Below are positions 44,109-53,475 of a stretch of DNA of 64,000 bases, piece by piece. Within the stretch, counting starts at the first letter, position 1; the number at the start of each line of letters is the position of its first letter. Source of the DNA: Rhizobium sp. Leaf371 (GTDB lineage Bacteria > Pseudomonadota > Alphaproteobacteria > Rhizobiales > Rhizobiaceae); the NCBI RefSeq assembly GCF_001424045.1, contig NZ_LMQB01000023.1:248001-312000 (forward strand), given 5' to 3'. The notes beneath the pieces are model-generated. The model was not told the DNA's origin. It did no database searches and saw only the letters and a program-made list of their open reading frames with translations. The translations under genes were made by a program, and so were the position numbers.

Positions 44109-45260
44109 CTAAAGAAGCGGGATCCGGCAGGTAAAGCAGGTTTCCGCTTCGGTCGAGGTCACCTCGATCGTGCCGCGATGGGCCTTGACGATTTCCGAGG
44201 CGATATAGAGCCCGAGCCCCAGACCCTCGCGACCGTGCTCGACCGTTGCGCGCACGAAGGGCTTGAACAGGTCCCGCTGCACCGCCTGCGGGATCGGCTT
44301 GCCGGAATTCGTGACGGTGACGACGAATTCGCGTCCGATATGCGCGGTTCTCACCCGGATCGGGCTATCGGCACTTCCATGCGTCAGGGCGTTTGCGACG
44401 AGATTGGAGACGAGCTGGCCCATGCGGCCTTCGTCGCAGCGCACGAGGCAATCGCCGAAGTCCGTCTCGATCGACCGACCCGGATTGGCGATGCTGAGCT
44501 CGGCGACGACATGCTCCAGAACCGGGCGCAGCGGCACGCGCTCGGCCTGCTCCACCGCAAGCCCGCCACCGAGACGTCCGCGCGCGAAATCCAGAACATT
44601 GTCGATGAGACCCGACATGCGCACGACGCTGGCGCGCATGAGGTCCACCACTGTCTTCGACTTGTCGCTGAGATCCGTGCGGGCAAGCATGCGCGTGCCG
44701 GCATCGATCGATGCGAGCGGATTGCGCAAATCATGGCCGAGAACGGCGATGAACTGCTCGCGCAACTCGTTGGCGTGGCGGTCCTGCTCCATCTTGCGCC
44801 GGGCATCGACGTGGAAGGCGATGAGTTCCGTGAACAGCCGGAACATATCGACGATCTCGGGCGTGTTCAGCTTGTTGGGTGCGGGATCGATCGCGCAAAG
44901 CGTGCCGAAGAAAGAGCCGTCCGAAAGAAGGATCGGCGCAGAGATATAACTCTGGAAGCCATATTGCGCCGGGGTGTGGTGACAGGAGAATGCCGGATCT
45001 TCGGCCACGTTCTCGATGATGACGACCTGGCGGTGATCGCGGATCTCGTTGCAGATGGTCGTCTCGATGGCGAGTTCCTTGCCCGGAGAAAGCCCGAAGT
45101 CGATCCTGTCGAGCACGCCGCAGGCGATCCAGCGACTTTCCGTCACGCGGGCGACGGCCACAAAGCGCATCCCCGTGACGCGGGAGACGACATCGAGAAC
45201 TTTCGGAACGGCATCGATCTTGGAGACCAGTTCGACGGATTCGGCGGCCAGATCGGGCAA
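44109..45260 (-). CDS. GAF-domain sensor histidine kinase (soluble)
   Basis: A 383-residue cytoplasmic kinase with no membrane helix. The GAF sensor domain covers about 15-150 (LAIETTICNEIRDHRQVVII and SYISAPILLSDGSFFGTLCA). Next come HisKA with His176 in AVLGHDLRNPLASIDAGTRM and HATPase (about 275-383; G2 region REGLGLGLYIASEIV). The GAF type resembles two-component sensors for small molecules, redox or light without a bilin Cys that I could place. TTG at 45260 is the only start that keeps the GAF domain whole; only GAGAG precedes it. No response regulator is adjacent. Confidence 0.87.
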   Translation of the reverse strand: MPDLAAESVELVSKIDAVPKVLDVVSRVTGMRFVAVARVTESRWIACGVLDRIDFGLSPGKELAIETTICNEIRDHRQVVIIENVAEDPAFSCHHTPAQYGFQSYISAPILLSDGSFFGTLCAIDPAPNKLNTPEIVDMFRLFTELIAFHVDARRKMEQDRHANELREQFIAVLGHDLRNPLASIDAGTRMLARTDLSDKSKTVVDLMRASVVRMSGLIDNVLDFARGRLGGGLAVEQAERVPLRPVLEHVVAELSIANPGRSIETDFGDCLVRCDEGRMGQLVSNLVANALTHGSADSPIRVRTAHIGREFVVTVTNSGKPIPQAVQRDLFKPFVRATVEHGREGLGLGLYIASEIVKAHRGTIEVTSTEAETCFTCRIPLL

Positions 45261-45378
45261 CGGGTTACTCTCGGAACAGAACGTTAGACAGATCCGGAAA
45301 GTAGCCTTTCACAAACCCGCAAGCAATGGGTGCAGCGACGCCCAATGCTTTTCAGACACCTTAGCGATGTCGTGATAT

Positions 45379-46419
45379 CTAACGCTTGAAGGGGTCCGGG
45401 CGCCGGTTCGTGGCCTGCCGCTCCAGCATCCAGCCGGGATATTCCGGTGCGAGCGCGCTAACCGCATCGAGCGTTTCAAGATCGCCCGCATCGAGCCGAA
45501 CCTTGGTGGCCTTCAGGTTCTGCTCCAACTGCTCCAGCCGCTTGGCCCCGATGATGACGGTGCTGACGAACGGCTTTGCCAGAATATAGGCAAGCGCGAC
45601 CTCGGCGACGCTCACCCCATGCTTCTCCCCGACCTCGCGCATGGCAGCGACGCAGGCCCAGGCACGGTCCTTGTCGACCGGCGGGAAGTCGAAGCTGGCG
45701 CGGCGGCCGTCGCCGTTTCCGGGCGCACCGGGACCGTACTTGCCGGAGAGCAGCCCGCCGGCAAGCGGCGACCAGACCATGAGGCCCATCTTCTCCTCAA
45801 GCAGCAAGGGTGCGAGTTCCCGTTCGAGATCGCGGCCGGCAATCGAGTAATAGGCCTGAAGGCTGTCGAAGCGGGCATAGCCCTTGCGCTCGGAAATGCC
45901 GAGCGCCTTGGCGATCCGCCAGGCCTGCCAGTTCGACACCCCGATGTAGCGCACGAGCCCGCGGGAGACGAGATCGTCAAAAGCGCGCAGGGTCTCGTCG
46001 ATCGGCGTGACGGGATCGGTCGCATGGATCTGGTAGAGGTCGATATGGTCGGTCTGGAGACGCTCGAGGCTTGCTTCCACCGAATCCATGATATGGCCGC
46101 GCGAGGCGCCCCGATCGTTGGGCTTGCCGCTCATGATGCCGTAGACCTTGGTGGCGATGATCACGTCCTTGCGCGCGACCGCGTTGTTCTTCAGCGCCTG
46201 GCCCAGCAGCCGCTCCGACTGACCGAAGGAATAGACGTCGGCCGTGTCGATGACGTTGATGCCGGCGGCAAGCGAACGCTCGACGATGCGATCGGCAGCG
46301 TCCTGATCGACATCCGCGATCGGACCCCATCGCGGATCGTCCGGCGAGCCGAAGGTCATCGTTCCCAGGCAGAGTTCGGAGACGAAGAGGCCGGTATTGC
46401 CAAGCTGATTGTAGCGCAT
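45379..46419 (-). CDS. Aldo/keto reductase
   Basis: An NADPH-dependent (beta/alpha)8 oxidoreductase of 346 residues. It has the tetrad Asp and Tyr in NVIDTADVYSFGQSE, Lys in VIIATKVYG, and His in DLYQIHATDP. Further cofactor motifs are YIGVSNWQAWRIAKALG and VIIGAKRLEQLEQNL. It resembles the YajO/potassium-channel beta-like and sugar-aldehyde group (AKR11/13). Start at 46419 (MRYNQLGNTGL) is preferred to an ATG four codons earlier. The substrate is unknown, and it lies downstream of dmeF on the same strand. Confidence 0.88.
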   Translation of the reverse strand: MRYNQLGNTGLFVSELCLGTMTFGSPDDPRWGPIADVDQDAADRIVERSLAAGINVIDTADVYSFGQSERLLGQALKNNAVARKDVIIATKVYGIMSGKPNDRGASRGHIMDSVEASLERLQTDHIDLYQIHATDPVTPIDETLRAFDDLVSRGLVRYIGVSNWQAWRIAKALGISERKGYARFDSLQAYYSIAGRDLERELAPLLLEEKMGLMVWSPLAGGLLSGKYGPGAPGNGDGRRASFDFPPVDKDRAWACVAAMREVGEKHGVSVAEVALAYILAKPFVSTVIIGAKRLEQLEQNLKATKVRLDAGDLETLDAVSALAPEYPGWMLERQATNRRPDPFKR

Positions 46420-46536
46420 GGTCTGTTCCATCCTGTCAATTCGGATCGACGCGCGCCCGGAAGCCGTGCGAGCCGTGTGGTTCGGCGGATAAGCTAGCGC
46501 AATCCGGGCGTAGATCCAGCGGCGCCGGACATATCC

Positions 46537-47538
46537 TCAGGCCGCCTGGGCTTCCGCCGGCTCCACCTCGATCGTCACGTGCGACAGTTCGGCGATATGC
46601 GTCAGCTGCGCGCGATAGAACGCCGGCGATTTCGGGCTTGCGTCCGTCAGCGCGACGATCGCGCCGTGATGGCCGGGACCGAGCTGCCAGACGTGGAGGT
46701 CCGTGATTCGGACATCGCCGCCCTCGATGGCATGGCGGATCTCATCGGGCAGATCCTCACCGGCGGGGACGTAGTCGAGCAGCACCGCGCCGCTGTCGCG
46801 CAGGAGGCCGAAGGACCAGCGGGCGATGACGAGCGCACCGACGATGCCGATGGCCGGATCGAGCCAGAGCCAGCCGTAGAGACTGCCGAGAACGAGGGCA
46901 GCGATCGCCAGAACCGACGTCAGGGCATCGGCGAGCACGTGCAGATAGGCGCCGCGCAGATTGTTGTCCTGATGTCGGGCGGGCTTGTGATCGGCATGCG
47001 GGTGATCGTGGCTCTCAGCGTGATCATGGCCGTTGGCGTGATCGTGATGATGGTCGGCATGCCCGTGCCCGTGGTGCCCGTGGTGATCACCGCCGAGCAG
47101 CCAGGCGCAGACCAGATTGACGACAAGGCCGAGGGCCGCGACGGCGATGGCCTGTTGGAAATCGATCGTGACCGGAGACCAGAGCCGCAGCGCGCTCTCC
47201 CAGGCGATGAACAAAGCGACCAGCGCCAGAACGATGGCGCTGGCGAAGCCGGCGAGATCGCCGAACTTGCCTGTACCGAAGGTGAAGCGCGGGTTTCGGG
47301 CATTGCGGCGCGCATAGACATAGGCAAGGGCCGTGATGAGCATCGCGGCGGCGTGGGTCGACATATGCCAGCCATCCGCCACGAGCGCCATGGAGCCGAA
47401 GGCGTTGCCGGCGACGATCTCGGCGATCATCATGCCGGCCGTCAGCGCGATGACGATCCATGTCCGGCGCTCGTTGCGGGCATGGTCGCGCCCGAGAAAG
47501 ACGTGGTGATGGGGGTTCGACAGGCGATTTTCGGTCAT
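46537..47538 (-). CDS. dmeF: CDF-family Co2+/Ni2+ efflux protein DmeF
   Basis: Exports divalent cobalt and nickel (and possibly others) across the inner membrane with proton exchange. The 333-residue protein has six helices. Metal-site motifs are ALVADGWHMSTHA near residue 51 and YLHVLADALTSV near 198. A cytoplasmic loop very rich in His and Asp (about 151-189) follows helix IV. The C-terminal dimer domain carries DLHVWQLGPGHHGAIV. Its ATG overlaps dmeR by four bases. Naming follows the Rhizobium leguminosarum dmeRF pair; the metal range is inferred. Confidence 0.93.
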   Translation of the reverse strand: MTENRLSNPHHHVFLGRDHARNERRTWIVIALTAGMMIAEIVAGNAFGSMALVADGWHMSTHAAAMLITALAYVYARRNARNPRFTFGTGKFGDLAGFASAIVLALVALFIAWESALRLWSPVTIDFQQAIAVAALGLVVNLVCAWLLGGDHHGHHGHGHADHHHDHANGHDHAESHDHPHADHKPARHQDNNLRGAYLHVLADALTSVLAIAALVLGSLYGWLWLDPAIGIVGALVIARWSFGLLRDSGAVLLDYVPAGEDLPDEIRHAIEGGDVRITDLHVWQLGPGHHGAIVALTDASPKSPAFYRAQLTHIAELSHVTIEVEPAEAQAA

Positions 47539-47813
47539 TTTAGATAGGTCCTCATCACCTCGATCAGCTCCGCCGCACCGCGGGCGCGCTCGGGATCGGC
47601 ATCGTGGTCCGGATCGCTCACATGGTTGCGGATGTGATCCTCGATCAGTTCGGCCGTCAGTCCGGTCACGGCACCGCGAACGGAGGCGACCTGGTTGAGC
47701 ACGGTGCCGCAAGGCTCATCCGCCTCCAGCGCCCTTTCGATCGCCTCCAGCTGCCCCTTGAGGCGGCGAACGCGGGCGATCAGCTTGGTTTTGTTTTTCG
47801 ACAGATGCGACAT
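47535..47813 (-). CDS. dmeR: DmeR, metal-sensing repressor (RcnR/CsoR family)
   Basis: The 92-residue four-helix-bundle repressor releases DNA on binding nickel or cobalt. It starts MSHLSKNKTKLIARVRRLKG, with the family DNA-binding basic face and the metal ligands His3, a conserved Cys in DEPCGTVLNQVASVRG, and His in EDHIRNHV. This His/Cys set is of the RcnR/DmeR type rather than copper CsoR. ATG at 47813 is chosen for the conserved MSH start. There is no ribosome binding site in front, as discussed in the findings. It is divergent from dapE and co-translated with dmeF. Confidence 0.92.
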   Translation of the reverse strand: MSHLSKNKTKLIARVRRLKGQLEAIERALEADEPCGTVLNQVASVRGAVTGLTAELIEDHIRNHVSDPDHDADPERARGAAELIEVMRTYLK

Positions 47814-47816
47814 AGC

Positions 47817-47837
47817 ATAGGGGGATACCCTATAGGG
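47817..47837. promoter_or_regulatory. Overlapping inverted repeats, candidate DmeR operator
   Basis: ATAGGG GGATA CCCTAT (47817-47833) is an interrupted inverted repeat. CCCTATAGGG (47828-47837) is a perfect palindrome sharing its right half. G/C-run flanked by AT ends is the known style of RcnR/CsoR-family sites. It lies 4 bases upstream of the dmeR start codon, so the site overlaps the transcript start or leader and would block both. Confidence 0.6.
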
Positions 47838-47928
47838 AACTCTGAGGCAATCCATGCTGCACATGCGAACCGTCGTGACAGCCGGGGAGTGATCGGCTAC
47901 ATCTTTCCGGAATCAACAGGCTGCCTTC

Positions 47929-49179
47929 ATGTCCCTTGCCGATCCCACCTCCCCTGCCCCGTCCGCCCTGCCCTCTTCCAGCGATCCGGTGGCGAACCTC
48001 GCCGCCCTCATCCGCTGCCCCTCGGTCACCCCGGCCGAAGGCGGAGCGCTCGGCGTGCTCGACGGCCTGCTGGCGCCGCTCGGCTTTTCGGTCGATCGTG
48101 TTCTCGCCGAGGAAGCGGGAACGCCCGATATCGAAAACCTCTATGCACGGCTCGGCGGCGCGGACGCGGTCCCCGGCGGGCCGCATCTGCTCTTTGCCGG
48201 GCATACGGACGTGGTTCCGGTCGGCGACGAAGCGGCCTGGACTCACCCGCCCTTTGCCGCCGCCATCGACGACGGCATGATGTATGGTCGCGGCGCGGTC
48301 GACATGAAGGGCGGCATTGCCTGCTTCATCGCCGCGGTCGCCCGTTACATCGGCCGACACGGAGCGCCAAACGGCGCGATCTCGCTGCTGATCACGGGCG
48401 ACGAGGAAGGTCCCGCCATCAACGGCACCACGAAGCTGCTCGACTGGGCGAAAGCCCGCGGCGAGCGCTGGGACGCCTGCATCGTCGGCGAACCGACCAA
48501 TCCCGACCAGCTCGGCGACATGATCAAGATCGGCCGGCGCGGGTCCCTCTCGGGCACGGTCACCGTCCACGGGGTGCAGGGCCATGCCGCCTATCCGCAT
48601 CTGGCGGACAGCCCTGTGCGCGGTGCGCTGCAGCTTGCGACGGCGCTGATGGACCCGCCCTTCGACGCGGGTACCGAGAACTTCCAGCCTTCGAACCTCG
48701 AGGTCACCAGCCTCGACGTCGGCAATCCCGCCGTCAACGTCATTCCGGCGCGCGCGACGTTCCGGTTCAACATCCGCTTCAACGACACATGGGACGCAGA
48801 CAGCCTCAAGGCGGAGATCGTCGCGCGGCTCGACCGGGCGGCGACGGGCGGTCCGTTGCGTCCGGGTCGCGATCCCGTCCGCTACGATCTCGCCTGGAGC
48901 GAGCGGCCGAGCCATGTCTTCCTCACACGCAGCAACCAGCTCATCTCGTCGCTCTCGTCGGCCGTCGAAGCGGTGACAGGCCGGCAGCCGGCTCTTTCGA
49001 CCACGGGCGGCACATCGGATGCCCGCTTCATCAAGGATCATTGCCCGGTCGTGGAATTCGGACTGGTCGGCCAGACGATGCATATGGTGGACGAGCGGGT
49101 TTCGGTCGCGGACCTGGAAACCCTGACCGGCATCTATCTCGCCTTTCTCGAGCGCTGGTTCGACGATGCCGCAGCTTGA
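47929..49179 (+). CDS. dapE: Succinyl-diaminopimelate desuccinylase
   Basis: A zinc peptidase-like enzyme that removes succinate from N-succinyl-LL-diaminopimelate in lysine/peptidoglycan synthesis. The 416-residue M20 family protein has metal ligands in [14 protein letters not shown] and [15 protein letters not shown]. It also has the catalytic [18 protein letters not shown] and the final HMVDERVS. The first 20 residues are low-complexity, Pro/Ser-rich and extend beyond the usual start at about residue 20. It is divergent from dmeR and overlaps the next gene by 14 bases. Confidence 0.94.
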   Translation: MSLADPTSPAPSALPSSSDPVANLAALIRCPSVTPAEGGALGVLDGLLAPLGFSVDRVLAEEAGTPDIENLYARLGGADAVPGGPHLLFAGHTDVVPVGDEAAWTHPPFAAAIDDGMMYGRGAVDMKGGIACFIAAVARYIGRHGAPNGAISLLITGDEEGPAINGTTKLLDWAKARGERWDACIVGEPTNPDQLGDMIKIGRRGSLSGTVTVHGVQGHAAYPHLADSPVRGALQLATALMDPPFDAGTENFQPSNLEVTSLDVGNPAVNVIPARATFRFNIRFNDTWDADSLKAEIVARLDRAATGGPLRPGRDPVRYDLAWSERPSHVFLTRSNQLISSLSSAVEAVTGRQPALSTTGGTSDARFIKDHCPVVEFGLVGQTMHMVDERVSVADLETLTGIYLAFLERWFDDAAA

Positions 49180-49765
49180 GGAGATCGGCACCTATCTCAA
49201 GGGCGTCTGGCTTCTGGTGCTCGGCAAGCCGGAGGGCTTCGACTGGCTGGATCTCAGCCCCGCCGGCGTCTGGCGCTCCTTTGCCGCCATCCTCTGGTGC
49301 CTGCCGGCCATGGCCGTCAGCTGGTCGGCGTGGCGGATGTTCTATCTGATCAACATGCCCCAGGGGACGACGGCGGGCCTTGCTTTCATCGCCAAGCTCT
49401 TCATCGTGGATGTCGCGACGTGGATCCTGCCGATCCTGCTGATCGTCGTTCTCGCCCGGCCGCTCGGCTATGCGCAGGCGCTGGGCGCGATCATCGTCGT
49501 CACCAACTGGCTGTCGATCCCGACCTTCTACGGCATGGCCGTTCCCGCCGCCATTCGGCTTGTCATCCCCGACAGCGACGGAATGACGGGGATGCTTTCG
49601 CTCATGGCGCTCATCGCCATCATCATCGCGATCTTCCGGGTGCTGAAGGTGATCACCGGGGGCGATCAGACGCTGCTCGCGGTCACGCTGTCGGCCCTCT
49701 TCATTCTGCCTTCGCTGATGATCGGCGAGGCGATGCAGCGCAGCTTCGGCCTGTTGCCGGTGTAG
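49166..49765 (+). CDS. Polytopic membrane protein of unknown family
   Basis: A 199-residue protein with an amphipathic start ([18 protein letters not shown]). About five hydrophobic segments follow, the last two being [20 protein letters not shown] and [20 protein letters not shown]. The layout with [12 protein letters not shown] and a loop motif is consistent with small YIP1/transport-like proteins, but I do not recognise a family. It overlaps dapE by 14 bases and is probably co-transcribed. It ends 9 bases from convergent truA. Confidence 0.7.
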   Translation: MPQLEEIGTYLKGVWLLVLGKPEGFDWLDLSPAGVWRSFAAILWCLPAMAVSWSAWRMFYLINMPQGTTAGLAFIAKLFIVDVATWILPILLIVVLARPLGYAQALGAIIVVTNWLSIPTFYGMAVPAAIRLVIPDSDGMTGMLSLMALIAIIIAIFRVLKVITGGDQTLLAVTLSALFILPSLMIGEAMQRSFGLLPV

Positions 49766-49774
49766 AGCGGCTTC

Positions 49775-50530
49775 TCAAGCGTCCGCTCGGTAATCCACCT
49801 GCATGAAATAGAGCCCATCCGGCGGGGCGACGGGGCCGCAGGCCTTGCGGTCGCGCGCGTCGAGGGCGGCGCGCACGCGCTCGACCGGCCACTTGCCCTC
49901 ACCCACCATCTTCAGCGTTCCCGCCAGCGAGCGGATCTGATTGTGGAGAAAACTCTGGGCGGTCGCGCGGATCTCGATCGCGTCGCCATCCTGCGTCACG
50001 TCGAGACGGTCGAGCGTCCGCACCGGGCTGTTGGCCTGGCAGTGGACGGAGCGGAACGTGGTGAAATCGTGCCGGCCGACAAGCGTCTGTGCCGCCGCGT
50101 GCATGAGACCTGCGTCGAGCGGCTTTACCACCCACCAAGCGCGCTTGGCCTCGAGCGCCAAAGGCGAGCGGCGGCAAATGATGCGGTAGAGATAATGGCG
50201 GCGAAGGGCCGAAAAGCGCGCATCGAACGTGTCCGGCACGGCTTCCGCATCGAGGATCGCGACCCGCTCGCCATGCTGGCCGAGATGGGCGTTCAGCGCG
50301 TTGCGCAGCGTTTCCGGCGGCCAGTCGCGGGTGAGATCGGTGTGCGCCACCTGCCCGCGGGCATGGACACCGGAATCGGTCCGGCCCGCCCCGCGGACCG
50401 AGACGGCCTCGCCCGTCAGCCGCAGAACGGCGGCTTCGATGGCGCCCTGAACCGAGTGGCCGTTGTCCTGGCGCTGCCAGCCGACATAGGACGACCCGTC
50501 ATATTCCACCAGCAGGCGAAAGCGCGGCAT
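49775..50530 (-). CDS. truA: tRNA pseudouridine synthase A
   Basis: Makes pseudouridine at positions 38-40 in the anticodon stem of tRNAs. The 251-residue protein has the catalytic Asp52 in [25 protein letters not shown], and the late [20 protein letters not shown]. Its ATG directly follows the fmt stop codon with no spacer, so def-fmt-truA is one translation-coupled operon. This order is standard in Rhizobiaceae. Confidence 0.96.
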   Translation of the reverse strand: MPRFRLLVEYDGSSYVGWQRQDNGHSVQGAIEAAVLRLTGEAVSVRGAGRTDSGVHARGQVAHTDLTRDWPPETLRNALNAHLGQHGERVAILDAEAVPDTFDARFSALRRHYLYRIICRRSPLALEAKRAWWVVKPLDAGLMHAAAQTLVGRHDFTTFRSVHCQANSPVRTLDRLDVTQDGDAIEIRATAQSFLHNQIRSLAGTLKMVGEGKWPVERVRAALDARDRKACGPVAPPDGLYFMQVDYRADA

Positions 50531-51466
50531 TCAGAAGAGCCTCGTGCCGGCGGGAACCGGCGTGCCGCGCCGGAATTCGTCGGCGGGCAGCACCTTGCCG
50601 CCGGCCTTCTGCAGCCGCGTCAGGCGGATCGACCGATCGCCGCAGGCAATCGTCAGGTCGTCGAAGAGCGCCGTGCCCGTCTCGCCGCGGGCCGTTTCCA
50701 CCATGGAGGCGAGCACCTTGACGCGCTCCCGCTTGCCGGCAATGTCGAGCTCGAACCAGGCGCCCGGAAAAGGCGACAGGCCGCGAACGTGATCGTGAAC
50801 CTCCTGCGCCGGCTTGGTGAAATCGATGTGCGTTTCGCCCTTGGCGATCTTTGCCGCGTAGAGAACGCCCTCGTCGCGCTGCGGGGTCAGCGGCAGGTCG
50901 TCCGCCTCCAGCTTCTCCATCGCGTCGCGCATCAGCGCTGCGCCGCGCACCATGAGCGTGTCGTGAAGCTCGCCGGCCGTCATATCCGGCCCGATGCTGA
51001 CAAGGCTGGTCAGGGCCACGGGGCCGGTATCCAGCCCCTTCTCCATCTTCATCACCATCATGCCGGTCTCCCGGTCGCCCGCCATGATCGCCCGCTGGAT
51101 GGGGGCCGCACCGCGCCAGCGCGGCAAAAGAGAGGCATGCCCATTGTAGCAGCCGAGGCGTGTGCCCGACAGGATGGCTTCCGGCAGAAGCAGACCATAG
51201 GCGACGACCACGGCAACATCGGCATCCAGCGCACGAAACGCTTCGCGATCCTCGTCGGCCTTGAAATTCAGCGGCGTGCGAACCTCGATGCCGAGCAGTT
51301 CTGCCGCCTGATGAACGGGAGACTTCTGCAGATCGAGCCCGCGCCGGCCACCGGGACGCGGTGGCTGGGTGTAGACGGCGACGATCTTGTGTCCCGCCTG
51401 TGCCAATGCGGCGAGCGTCGGCACGGAGAACTCCGGCGTTCCCATGAAAATGATGCGCAGCGACAT
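50531..51466 (-). CDS. fmt: Methionyl-tRNA formyltransferase
   Basis: Formylates initiator Met-tRNA with 10-formyl-tetrahydrofolate. The 311-residue protein starts [20 protein letters not shown]. It has the folate motif [20 protein letters not shown] near residue 108, including Asn/His/Asp region [11 protein letters not shown]-terminal beta barrel binds tRNA. It is placed between def (55 bases upstream) and truA. Confidence 0.96.
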   Translation of the reverse strand: MSLRIIFMGTPEFSVPTLAALAQAGHKIVAVYTQPPRPGGRRGLDLQKSPVHQAAELLGIEVRTPLNFKADEDREAFRALDADVAVVVAYGLLLPEAILSGTRLGCYNGHASLLPRWRGAAPIQRAIMAGDRETGMMVMKMEKGLDTGPVALTSLVSIGPDMTAGELHDTLMVRGAALMRDAMEKLEADDLPLTPQRDEGVLYAAKIAKGETHIDFTKPAQEVHDHVRGLSPFPGAWFELDIAGKRERVKVLASMVETARGETGTALFDDLTIACGDRSIRLTRLQKAGGKVLPADEFRRGTPVPAGTRLF

Positions 51467-51521
51467 GACGGCTTCCTTCGATAGGGCGGCGGGGCCTGCG
51501 GCTGACCGCGGCCCGACCCGA

Positions 51522-52046
51522 TCAGATCGCCTTCGAACCGCGGGTCTTGGCGGCCTTGGTGAATTTGCGCACGACCATCTCGCGTTTCAGCTTGGAGATA
51601 TGGTCGATGAACAACACACCGTTCAAGTGGTCGATCTCGTGCTGCAGACAAGTGGCGAGAAGGCCATCCGCCGCGATTTCCTGCGGGCGACCGTCGCGAT
51701 CGAGATAGCGCACCGAAATGCCGGCGGGGCGCTCGACTTCGGCGTAATAGTCGGGGATCGACAGGCAGCCTTCCTCATAGACCGACCGCTCGTCCGTCGA
51801 TGTCAGGATCTCCGGATTGATGAAGACCTGCGGCGCCTTCTCATCGCCCTCCTTGGCGATGTCGATCACCAGCATGCGGCGGGGAAGGCCGATCTGGATC
51901 GCGGCCAGCCCGATGCCCGGCGCGTCGTACATGGTTTCCAGCATGTCGTCGGCCATGCGTCGCACCTCGTCGTCGACGCGCTCGATGGGCGCGGAGATCT
52001 GGCGAAGCAGGGGATCGGGCAGGATGATGAGAGGCTTGATCGTCAT
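51522..52046 (-). CDS. def: Peptide deformylase
   Basis: Removes the formyl group from nascent proteins. The 174-residue metalloenzyme has motif 1 [12 protein letters not shown] (residues 45-54 region), motif 2 EEGCLSIP with Cys94, and motif 3 HEIDHLNG with His136, Glu137 and His140. The first gene of def-fmt-truA. A second paralogue is usual in rhizobia, but this one has the full motif set and so should be active. Divergent from rmuC across 143 bases. Confidence 0.97.
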   Translation of the reverse strand: MTIKPLIILPDPLLRQISAPIERVDDEVRRMADDMLETMYDAPGIGLAAIQIGLPRRMLVIDIAKEGDEKAPQVFINPEILTSTDERSVYEEGCLSIPDYYAEVERPAGISVRYLDRDGRPQEIAADGLLATCLQHEIDHLNGVLFIDHISKLKREMVVRKFTKAAKTRGSKAI

Positions 52047-52189
52047 GGCGTGGTGATAACCGATCTTTTCGAACGATGGAATTCGGGCGAGACGGATTTG
52101 CGCGCATTTTCGAGCGGAAATTGCCTGACATCCGGATGATGTTCACGATTTGATCTGGCCTTCGCGATAAATTTCGCTACAGTCCGGCC

Positions 52190-53413
52190 ATGACCCCTTC
52201 CTCGCCCCTGGATATCGTGCTCGCAGCCTCCGATGTGACGGGCCTCTCGCCGACCCTCATTGCCTGGCTTCTGGTCGGCGTGGTCGTCGCGGTCAGCCTC
52301 GCTGTTCTCGCAGGGTTTCGCCGCCGCGCTCTCCGCAAGGTCGATACGGCGCAGGAGCAGATGGCGGCGCTGATCCAGGCGCAGACCGAGATGCAGGGCC
52401 GGATCGCCGCCATCGCCGATATCTTCGGCACGCGGCAATACGAGCTGAACCAGTCGATCAACCAGCGCATCGACGGCATGACGCAGCGCATCGGCGCCTC
52501 GATTACCGAGCAGACGCGCCAGACGCACGAGAACCTGCGGACGCTGCAGGAGCGGCTGGCCGTCATCGACACGGCGCAGACGAACATCCAGTCGCTGGCG
52601 AAGGACATGGCCGGACTGCAGCAGATCCTTGCCAACAAGCAGACGCGTGGCGCCTTCGGGCAGGGCCGCATGGAAACCATCATCGCCGACGGCCTGCCGC
52701 AGGGGGCCTATGCGTTTCAGGCGACGCTTTCCAACGCCTCGCGCCCGGACTGCATCATCCACATGCCGAACGGCCAGCCGGGACTGGCCATCGACGCCAA
52801 GTTTCCGCTCGAGGCCTGGAACGCCATGCGGGCCGCGCAGTCGCCCGAGCTGAAGCGGCAGGCATCGCTTCTCTTCCGGCGCGATCTGGATGTGCACATC
52901 AAGGATATCGCCGGAAAATACCTGATCCCCGGCGAGACGCAGGACACGGCCTTCCTGTTCGTGCCGTCCGAATCGATCTTTGCCGACATCCACGAGCATT
53001 TCGAGAGCATCGTCCAGAAGGCGCATCGATCGCGCGTCGTCATCGTTTCGCCTTCGCTGCTGCTGCTCTCCATCCAGGTGATCCAGGCGATCCTGCGCGA
53101 CCACCGCATGCGTGAACAGGCCCATCTGATCCAGGCCGAAGTCGTGCGGCTGATGGAGGATCTGTCGCGCCTCGACGAACGGGTGCGCAAGCTGCACGGT
53201 CATTTCACCACCACACAGAAGGATGTCGACGACATTCTGATCTCCTCCGACAAGCTGAAGCGACGGGGCGCGAAGATCGAAGCGCTGGAACTGCAGGACA
53301 CGCGAAGCACGGCATCCGACGAGGCCGGGACCGGCGCCGCGCCCTCGACGCCGTCGCCGGCACCTGGCAGCCGCGCCGGCTCGCTGAAGCTGCGGGTGGT
53401 TGACGAGGACTAA
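52190..53413 (+). CDS. rmuC: DNA recombination protein RmuC
   Basis: A nuclease-like protein that limits inversions and duplications at repeats. The 407-residue protein has one N-terminal membrane helix (about 17-40). A long coiled coil comes next (about 45-145, rich in Gln and Ala). The RmuC domain (about 150-375) has AIDAKFPLEAWNAM and then IAGKYLIPGETQDTAFLFVP. Membrane anchoring is usual for the family. A Ser/Pro/Ala tail follows. It stands ahead of ribokinase by 62 bases. Confidence 0.93.
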   Translation: MTPSSPLDIVLAASDVTGLSPTLIAWLLVGVVVAVSLAVLAGFRRRALRKVDTAQEQMAALIQAQTEMQGRIAAIADIFGTRQYELNQSINQRIDGMTQRIGASITEQTRQTHENLRTLQERLAVIDTAQTNIQSLAKDMAGLQQILANKQTRGAFGQGRMETIIADGLPQGAYAFQATLSNASRPDCIIHMPNGQPGLAIDAKFPLEAWNAMRAAQSPELKRQASLLFRRDLDVHIKDIAGKYLIPGETQDTAFLFVPSESIFADIHEHFESIVQKAHRSRVVIVSPSLLLLSIQVIQAILRDHRMREQAHLIQAEVVRLMEDLSRLDERVRKLHGHFTTTQKDVDDILISSDKLKRRGAKIEALELQDTRSTASDEAGTGAAPSTPSPAPGSRAGSLKLRVVDED

Positions 53414-53475
53414 GAGCGTCGGGCAGTGTCCGGCTTACACACGCCGCCCGACGCGGCGCATTCGGGAGGCATTGC

